Shown piece by piece: positions 5,923-11,039 of a stretch of DNA of 11,039 nt (positions are counted from its first letter, which is position 1; each line of letters opens with the position of its first letter). Source of the stretch: Lachnospiraceae bacterium (lineage in GTDB: Bacteria > Bacillota > Clostridia > Lachnospirales > Lachnospiraceae); NCBI GenBank assembly GCA_003520105.1, contig DOVL01000109.1:2482-13520 (forward strand), given 5' to 3'. A program made the position numbers and the translations under genes. The notes below the pieces were generated by a model. That model worked only from the letters and a program-made list of their open reading frames with translations. It searched no databases and was not told where the DNA came from.

Positions 5923-6544
5923 TACGAACTTCTCCTCTCTCCGGTTCATAATCTATGATGCATCTCTCAAATGCATTTACCACCTTGATATCCTTATACG
6001 AGTACTCCTTGGTGAACTGTCTGCCGTAGCTGCGGTGCACATGACCATGAATGAACAGCTTGGTTTCCTGTTTATCAAGCACATCGTAGAAGCATTTAAA
6101 GCCCATATGCGGAAGGTCCTCTCCGTCATGCAGACCGAAAGCCGGCGAATGTGTAACAAGTATGTCTACGCCCTTACTCTTCCACATCTTAAACTTCATC
6201 TTTCTCACTCTGGCAGCCATCTGTCTTTCGGTATACTGGAATAATGACTCATTCCCGTAATTATATTTCATGCTGCCTCCGAGTCCCATGATCCGAACAC
6301 CCTTATACTCATATATCCTGTCCTCAATGGATTCACATCCGTCGGGCGGAACATCCTCGTATTTATAGTCATGATTTCCATGAACATAAAGCACCGGGCA
6401 CTTGGCGTAGGTTGCCAGGAATGACAGATAGTGCGGATCAAGATCACCTGCAGAAATGATAAGGTCTATCCCCTCAAGCTTACTCTTCTCGAAAAAGTCC
6501 CAATAATATTTAGATTCAACATCAGCTACCGCTAGTATCTTCAT
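5912..6544 (-). CDS. Calcineurin-like metallophosphoesterase
   Basis: This is a 210-residue, single-domain cytoplasmic protein of the metallophosphoesterase superfamily, which cleaves phosphate esters at a two-metal centre. Motifs in order are MKILAVADVES (Asp8), SAGDLDPHYL (Asp34), VHGNHDYKY (Asn57, His58, Asp59), LVTHSP (His132) and FIHGHVHRSYG (His168, His170). The usual first motif D-x-H reads D-V-E here, so Glu10 replaces the normal metal-binding His; the other ligands are present. The frame extends back to a GTG at 6559, but the family normally begins at MKIL, so I choose the ATG at 6544. That start overlaps the upstream gene's stop by 23 nt, and AAGG lies only 3 nt ahead, so initiation is probably coupled. 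The substrate is unknown; the context beside a nucleoside-binding-like protein makes a nucleotide substrate conceivable. Confidence 0.82.
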   Translation of the reverse strand: MKILAVADVESKYYWDFFEKSKLEGIDLIISAGDLDPHYLSFLATYAKCPVLYVHGNHDYKYEDVPPDGCESIEDRIYEYKGVRIMGLGGSMKYNYGNESLFQYTERQMAARVRKMKFKMWKSKGVDILVTHSPAFGLHDGEDLPHMGFKCFYDVLDKQETKLFIHGHVHRSYGRQFTKEYSYKDIKVVNAFERCIIDYEPERGEVRNVQ

Positions 6545-8579
6545 CTTCCTTAAGTACACCCTTCAACTCTACGATCTCTCGCGCATTTTCCTTCAGACTG
6601 TCAATGACAGGTATGGTTCCTTCAACATTTTCAAGGAGCCAGTCCATGGTCATGATCTCCTCAGGCGGCATAAGCCTTCCCTCAGGGTTCTTCTCCTCAC
6701 CCGTATTACTTACGATCCTGTCCTTAAATACGGCAAAGCTTCCGTCGGTTATCTCCTGCTTCATGGCAGCGACCAGTCTGCTCGTGTTATAAGGAAGCTT
6801 ATTGGAAAGCAGTATATCGATAACTCCCGAAGAAAATCCCCACCAGTAATTGACCGGAATACCGGCGTTACCGCTGTCGGCATCATCCCAGGAATCATTG
6901 ATTATAAGCTTTATGATCCTCTCATACATAACGCCCCAGTTATAGAGCGGCATGGCTATATTTTCCGGCTCACCGGCCGAAAGCTTGTACATACCGAAAC
7001 GTCTAGAAGCATTATTTGGTCTGATCATATCCTGGTCAGAGATATAATCAATGTTGTCCTCGAAGAACTCCCTGTACATCTCGGAACGCTTCTCCTCTTC
7101 CTTGAGCGTCGTCCACTTAAGGTTAACGACAGCCTTCGGATTGACCATCAGCGCACCCATGGCGAAGGCATTGATATCTGCCGTAACGCCAAATATAGGA
7201 TAGTTTGCAAGATAGCCCAGACGGTTAGTCTCGGTGAGACATCCGGCGATCATTCCCGAAAGGAACTTCGCCTCATAAAGTCTCGCATAATAGGTTCTGA
7301 TATATCTGTGTGAAGTATTGAGTGAGCAGTTAAGTATCTTTACATTCGGATGCTTGACCGCACACTTGAGGCTTGCATCAACAAGTCTTGAGGTCGTTGT
7401 AAATATAACCTCAACCTTCTGCTTCTCGATCAGCTCGTCCATTGCGAGGAGTGCCTCGTCCTCGGTCTCGGCAGTCATGATCTTAAGTGTATTTATCTTA
7501 TTTCCAAACACTTCCTTGATGTGATTACGACCCAGTTCGTGCGCATAGAGCCAGTCAGAGGTCATCGGATCTCTGTCGTAGATAAATGCAACCTTAAGCG
7601 GTCTGGCCGCGGTCGGTGCAGGCGTAAACATCTGACCGATTATCGACTTCTTACCCTCAGCCGGAGGTGTAAGATTGATATCGAGTATCTCATTCTTGTT
7701 CTTGGTCAGATACTCCTCCCAGGTTCTCTCTATGGCCTTCTTCATCTCATCTCTGGACATATCGACAGCTTCATAGAAATCATATATGTCGAGGAAGGCA
7801 AGGAAGGCGTCACCGGTGGTTATATTTTCAAGCTTCTTACCACCCTTTTGCTCATAGCACTCCCTGAATTTATAATAAGCGGACATAAAGTCCTTGGTAT
7901 CGTCCTCAGTCCATACCTCAGCCGCACTCCTTACATAATCTTCAGGATCAACTGCATATTCTGTCAGCATGGCAGAGGTAAGCTTGCCGGTTTCTCCGGC
8001 AGTTTTACGGATCATGGCTCTTTTTGAACTAAATACATCATTAATAAGCTTCTGGAAGTTTCCTTCATCACTCACCCAGATATCGTTGATACCGGTGATC
8101 TTGTTGAAATCCATGAACTCGTAATAGATCTTATTTTCTTTTTCATCAGTCCTCTTCGGTATCTTCCTGATAACCTCGGCAGGTATCTCAAGAGCATCGA
8201 AGAACTTCATTACACTGGCTCTCTTGTTGCCCTCGATGACATAGAAATAGTTGAGGTATTCATAGACCTTTATAGGGTCCCTGATACCCTCATGCATCTG
8301 AGCATCAGCAAGAGCTGACCACTTGTAGGCAAACTCTGTCTTAGGCTCAAGAATAGGCATGAAATTATTTGCAAAGGAATAGGTTCTGCTTCTGGTCGAG
8401 GTTCCGACTACACGTGAAAGCGGGACGCAGATCACTCCGAGACTTACTTCCTTTACGATATCGTTCTCCGAGAGGATCTCGTCGAGAACGGGAAGGTAAG
8501 GATGTCTACCTTTCTGGACTGCGGTTTTATAAGCTTTGACGCCCATCTTCTGGGCCTTCTCATATTCGATGATTGACAT
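6522..8579 (-). CDS. ParB-like domain fused to BMP/PnrA-type nucleoside-binding domain (cytoplasmic)
   Basis: This protein has 685 residues, with no signal peptide, lipobox or membrane helix. Residues about 45-140 resemble the ParB/sulfiredoxin-like fold: PLSRVVGT, then GIRDPIKVYEYLNYFYVIEGNKRASV, where EGNKR (116-120) sits where ParB-like proteins carry their G-x-R-R-type phosphate-binding motif. A helical linker with charged residues (about 175-300) follows. Residues 327-625 match the BMP/PnrA periplasmic-binding family: LKVAFIYDRDPMTSDW, VEVIFTTTSRL, YYARLYEAKFLSGMIAG, NRLGYLANYPIFG, and late YWWGFSSGVIDILLSNKLP with EITDGSFAVFKD. BMP proteins normally bind nucleosides as secreted lipoproteins; here the domain should face the cytosol. 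GGAG lies 5 nt before the ATG. The gene heads the operon with the phosphoesterase and citrate synthase, overlapping the former by 23 nt. A ligand-sensing or regulatory role is inference. The BMP call is firmer than the ParB call. Confidence 0.72.
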   Translation of the reverse strand: MSIIEYEKAQKMGVKAYKTAVQKGRHPYLPVLDEILSENDIVKEVSLGVICVPLSRVVGTSTRSRTYSFANNFMPILEPKTEFAYKWSALADAQMHEGIRDPIKVYEYLNYFYVIEGNKRASVMKFFDALEIPAEVIRKIPKRTDEKENKIYYEFMDFNKITGINDIWVSDEGNFQKLINDVFSSKRAMIRKTAGETGKLTSAMLTEYAVDPEDYVRSAAEVWTEDDTKDFMSAYYKFRECYEQKGGKKLENITTGDAFLAFLDIYDFYEAVDMSRDEMKKAIERTWEEYLTKNKNEILDINLTPPAEGKKSIIGQMFTPAPTAARPLKVAFIYDRDPMTSDWLYAHELGRNHIKEVFGNKINTLKIMTAETEDEALLAMDELIEKQKVEVIFTTTSRLVDASLKCAVKHPNVKILNCSLNTSHRYIRTYYARLYEAKFLSGMIAGCLTETNRLGYLANYPIFGVTADINAFAMGALMVNPKAVVNLKWTTLKEEEKRSEMYREFFEDNIDYISDQDMIRPNNASRRFGMYKLSAGEPENIAMPLYNWGVMYERIIKLIINDSWDDADSGNAGIPVNYWWGFSSGVIDILLSNKLPYNTSRLVAAMKQEITDGSFAVFKDRIVSNTGEEKNPEGRLMPPEEIMTMDWLLENVEGTIPVIDSLKENAREIVELKGVLKEDEDTSGS

Positions 8580-8676
8580 ATATACTCCAATTTTAAAAAT
8601 AGTATTACTATAGACTCCTCAAATCAGTATACGCATTTCTCGTCGAGTTAATAGTTTAGCCATACTGTTCAAATGA
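8580..8676 (-). promoter_or_regulatory. Intergenic leader upstream of the ParB-BMP gene
   Basis: These 97 bases separate the transglutaminase stop from the ParB-BMP start. They hold the GGAG site at 8585-8588 and a small perfect inverted repeat, ATAGTA-T-TACTAT (8599-8611), followed on the minus strand by TTTTTA, which could be an operator or a very weak terminator. A longer-range pair, CAGTAT/ATACTG, is also present. TATACT and TATAGT are candidate -10 boxes, but neither has a matching -35 at normal spacing, so I cannot place a promoter. Confidence 0.3.
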
Positions 8677-10989
8677 TTAACGATATAATATGTTCTCAGC
8701 GAATGAGAAGTCGTCCTCGCTGAGCGTCGTATTTGAGAAGCCGGCTTTGTTGAGAATATCAAGGAGGCGGGCGGCTTCGTCGTCTGTACAGGTCATTTTA
8801 CCACTTTTTCTAAGATATTCAAGCTGGGTTTCGTAATTCATCTTGTCCCGGAAGTCCTTGTCCTTACGCTTTTCTTTCTTGATGAAACGCATATATTTAA
8901 GGATCAGCCGGTCGTTCGGAACTGCGCGTGAATACCTGAACAGATACACTATAGTCGGACGGAAGAAGATCATCGTGAAGACCAAAGCTGCCACGGCAAA
9001 GATCAAGATGAGTATCAGGGCAGCCTTATTCATAACGCTGTCATCTATCTTGAACTTGAAGCCTCCGCCCTCATCTGCAGTCTCTTCGTCATCATCACCA
9101 CCGACAGAGTTTCTGAACTGCTCCCAGAAATCAAATATTTCCGTCTCGCCGGATGACGGCGTTGCTTCTACTACCACCCAGCCTTTTCCTTCGATATATG
9201 CCTCAACCCAGGCGTGGGCGTTTGCATCTGTTGCATCAACAGAAATAAGGGCAGTTTCTCCAATTGCGGAGTAGCCGTCATAGTAATCACTGTATTTTGC
9301 ATCATCCACAAGCTCACCGTAATGAGTTGCATGATCGTAGGATATCGCATAGCCCTCACAGTATCTCGTAGGAATATTGAAATATCTGAGTATCAGGGCA
9401 GTCGCACTTGCGAAATGCGCACAGTAGCCCTTCTTATTCTTCGTCAGGAAATAGTTAACAAAGTCCTTGCCCCTAGGTGTTGCACCCGGCCTTATGGTAT
9501 AAGGAACATTTTCCTGGAAATAATTACTTATACTCTCTATTATCTCTTCGGTAGTTTCCCCACCGATATGATTTTTCTCAACAAATTCTCTTATAACGTC
9601 ATAATTCTCATCCGGAATACGGCGACAATCCGCATCAACAACCGAGTTCTCTGAACGGAATAACTCCGGATCAAAAGCCTCATCCGACAAATAGAGATCC
9701 GGATAGTACTCATACTCAACTGTCGAATTATAATAAACCATGTGGTTGGTATCGTCCGAATAATACGGAAGATAGATGGTTGAAGTGGCATCAACATTTG
9801 TAATCTTCAGCTTGGCCTTTGCAGCACCCGGAAGGCCTTCTTCATAAGCTGCCTTAAGCAGTTCAACCGTATCGTGATTCTCGCCCTGAGGGGTTCTGAA
9901 ATCAAGATTCATGCTCCACGAATTCTGGTACGGATTATATATATTTCCGACAAACTGTTTGAGATAAAGCGTATCATAGCTGTACGGTGTATATTCAACG
10001 GTTATATCGGTTTTGTAATCAAGTCTGACGGAGGCAACACCACCGAGGCGTCCGGTCGAAAGGCCTCCCCTGTTTGCATAGTAGTTAAAGATTCCTTCGA
10101 GACCGAGCGTAAAGAGATTGGTTACCGTCTCCATTGTTGCTTTCTTGTATTTATTCTGCCCCTTGGCGTCGTAGGTATCCTTCGGGACAAACATTCCGGT
10201 TATATTTACAAAAAGGAATACGAAGATAAAGCCGATCAGCATGACCTGCCTAAGGCTTCTATGGTCTATTCCATAGCTGAGACCCTTCTTATCATGATAG
10301 AAGACGCTGCTCCTTCTGTAGAGCCTGTAATGTCTTCCCGCACGCAGGAAATACGCCATAACTATTCCGCCGAGAAGAAGCACCGTATAGAAGGTCGATG
10401 GTTCATTTTCAAAATACAGCGGAATAATGCTCAAAAACATTACTATCACGGCCGTGATCAGATATCTCGCTCTTCTGGAAATATAATTGTTGATCAGAAT
10501 ATTTATGAGCATTATGAAGAAAAGCACCGTTATGGTTATCGCCGTATATCTGTCGTCGATCTTCTCACTGTAATGCTTCATACCTTCCATATCGAGATAG
10601 ATGGAAGCCCTCTCCATCGTATCGTTTATTATGGCATAGAAGCCCGAATTTATATAATCCTTGAGGTTATGCGCCGTAATGGCAAATATACCGAAGTAAA
10701 CTATATATCCCACATTTTCGGTAAGATTGTTGTAATAGAGAAGTGAGCAGAGAAGCGCCGTGGAAAGCGCGATCAGATTGACAAGAAGCTCGTTATATTC
10801 AATCTCAAGCGCCGAAAGGAATATACCCGCACCGCCCATCGTAAGGCAGTAAGTAATAAGGCCCTTGATAATAAGTGTATGAATACGATTCTCTTTGATA
10901 TCGTAAACACTCTTATCAACAGCGATTCCTCTGGTGATCTCAATATTCTCTTTCTCCTTAAGCACCTTGTGCCATGGATGAACCTTCAT
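8677..10989 (-). CDS. Membrane transglutaminase-like protein (TgpA/DUF3488-type layout)
   Basis: This protein has 770 residues. About seven hydrophobic helices lie between residues 36 and 268. A large extracytoplasmic region follows, with the transglutaminase-like core at about 480-612, then one more helix (654-676) and a charged cytoplasmic tail like DUF4129 regions. The papain-like catalytic signature is KGYCAHFASATALILRYFNI (Cys523) and NAHAWVEAYI (His592). The third position reads GWVVVEATPS, so Glu608 stands where many family members have Asp; I have the impression that Glu is common in clostridial relatives. Such proteins are usually encoded beside MoxR-type AAA ATPase and DUF58 genes, which would lie upstream, beyond the right edge. 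Peptide or cell-wall substrates are suspected for the family but unproven. The start at 10989 has GAGGA about 8 nt upstream. Confidence 0.85.
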   Translation of the reverse strand: MKVHPWHKVLKEKENIEITRGIAVDKSVYDIKENRIHTLIIKGLITYCLTMGGAGIFLSALEIEYNELLVNLIALSTALLCSLLYYNNLTENVGYIVYFGIFAITAHNLKDYINSGFYAIINDTMERASIYLDMEGMKHYSEKIDDRYTAITITVLFFIMLINILINNYISRRARYLITAVIVMFLSIIPLYFENEPSTFYTVLLLGGIVMAYFLRAGRHYRLYRRSSVFYHDKKGLSYGIDHRSLRQVMLIGFIFVFLFVNITGMFVPKDTYDAKGQNKYKKATMETVTNLFTLGLEGIFNYYANRGGLSTGRLGGVASVRLDYKTDITVEYTPYSYDTLYLKQFVGNIYNPYQNSWSMNLDFRTPQGENHDTVELLKAAYEEGLPGAAKAKLKITNVDATSTIYLPYYSDDTNHMVYYNSTVEYEYYPDLYLSDEAFDPELFRSENSVVDADCRRIPDENYDVIREFVEKNHIGGETTEEIIESISNYFQENVPYTIRPGATPRGKDFVNYFLTKNKKGYCAHFASATALILRYFNIPTRYCEGYAISYDHATHYGELVDDAKYSDYYDGYSAIGETALISVDATDANAHAWVEAYIEGKGWVVVEATPSSGETEIFDFWEQFRNSVGGDDDEETADEGGGFKFKIDDSVMNKAALILILIFAVAALVFTMIFFRPTIVYLFRYSRAVPNDRLILKYMRFIKKEKRKDKDFRDKMNYETQLEYLRKSGKMTCTDDEAARLLDILNKAGFSNTTLSEDDFSFAENILYR

Positions 10990-11039
10990 ATCTCAGTCCT
11001 CAAAACTACTGTCTCACTGCACTATTCATTCAGCGCGTA
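10990..11039 (-). other. Right-edge leader; upstream gene end not identifiable
   Basis: These 50 bases carry the GAGGA ribosome site for the transglutaminase gene. All three minus-strand frames contain stops here (for example TAG at 11024-11022, after YALNE), so any upstream gene ends within or before this stretch. Too little is visible to name it. Confidence 0.3.

Noticed and set aside
7521..8027. 168-codon plus-strand open frame opposite the ParB-BMP gene
   Set aside because: It is an antisense shadow with no recognisable domain, while the minus-strand gene shows clear family motifs through the same bases.
6522..8579. ABC-transporter substrate-binding lipoprotein, or a chromosome-partition ParB
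   Set aside because: No signal peptide or lipobox precedes the BMP domain and no transporter genes are adjacent. There is also no ParA gene, no parS-like site and no obvious ParB helix-turn-helix domain.
9874..10746. 290-codon plus-strand open frame opposite the transglutaminase gene
   Set aside because: Its translation is rich in Arg, Ile and Tyr runs and shows no domain. It is an antisense shadow of the membrane-helix region of a well-supported gene, with no convincing ribosome site seen.
1..11039. CRISPR array, tRNA, rRNA, insertion sequence or prophage
   Set aside because: No regularly spaced direct repeats, cloverleaf, rRNA-like segment, transposase or phage protein was seen on either strand.

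Overview
The window looks like chromosome of a Gram-positive, low-to-moderate-GC anaerobe of the Clostridia, most likely Lachnospiraceae (Butyrivibrio-like). The evidence is a LUD-domain gene of lachnospiral type at the left edge, AGGAGG-type ribosome sites, simple sigma-A promoters, a clostridial-type citrate synthase and a membrane transglutaminase of the sort usually found with DUF58/MoxR genes. This assignment rests on recognising protein families, not on a marker gene. I see no phage, insertion-sequence, CRISPR, rRNA or tRNA signal.

Layout, left to right. Almost everything is on the minus strand. (1) 1-113 is the N-terminus of a LUD (lactate utilisation) protein, preceded by a 66-base nested-palindrome element and a terminator. 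(2) 342-1818 is a two-gene unit: a TetR-type repressor followed by a DUF998 membrane protein. Its promoter at 1903-1931 has a palindromic operator filling the -35/-10 spacer, which strongly suggests autoregulation. (3) 2085-3635 encodes a lipoprotein that joins an alpha-acetolactate decarboxylase domain to a VanX-type D-Ala-D-Ala dipeptidase domain. Both sets of catalytic residues are intact, and the gene has its own promoter and a strong terminator. (4) 3636-3944 is intergenic, with divergent promoters and a GC-richer patch that could be a small RNA or a leaderless micro-ORF. (5) 3945-4439 is the only plus-strand gene, a small two-helix membrane protein. It converges on the next unit across a shared bidirectional terminator. 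(6) 4561-8579 is a tight operon read right to left: a 685-residue fusion of a ParB-like domain with a BMP/PnrA nucleoside-binding domain, a metallophosphoesterase, and citrate synthase, with start/stop overlaps of 23 and 11 nt. (7) 8677-10989 is a membrane transglutaminase-like protein, probably the distal gene of an operon that starts beyond the right edge.

The two most unusual items are the secreted decarboxylase-dipeptidase fusion and the apparently cytoplasmic ParB-like/BMP fusion, which is translationally coupled to a phosphoesterase and citrate synthase. The latter arrangement suggests a ligand-sensing protein rather than an ABC-transporter binding lipoprotein. That functional reading is inference.
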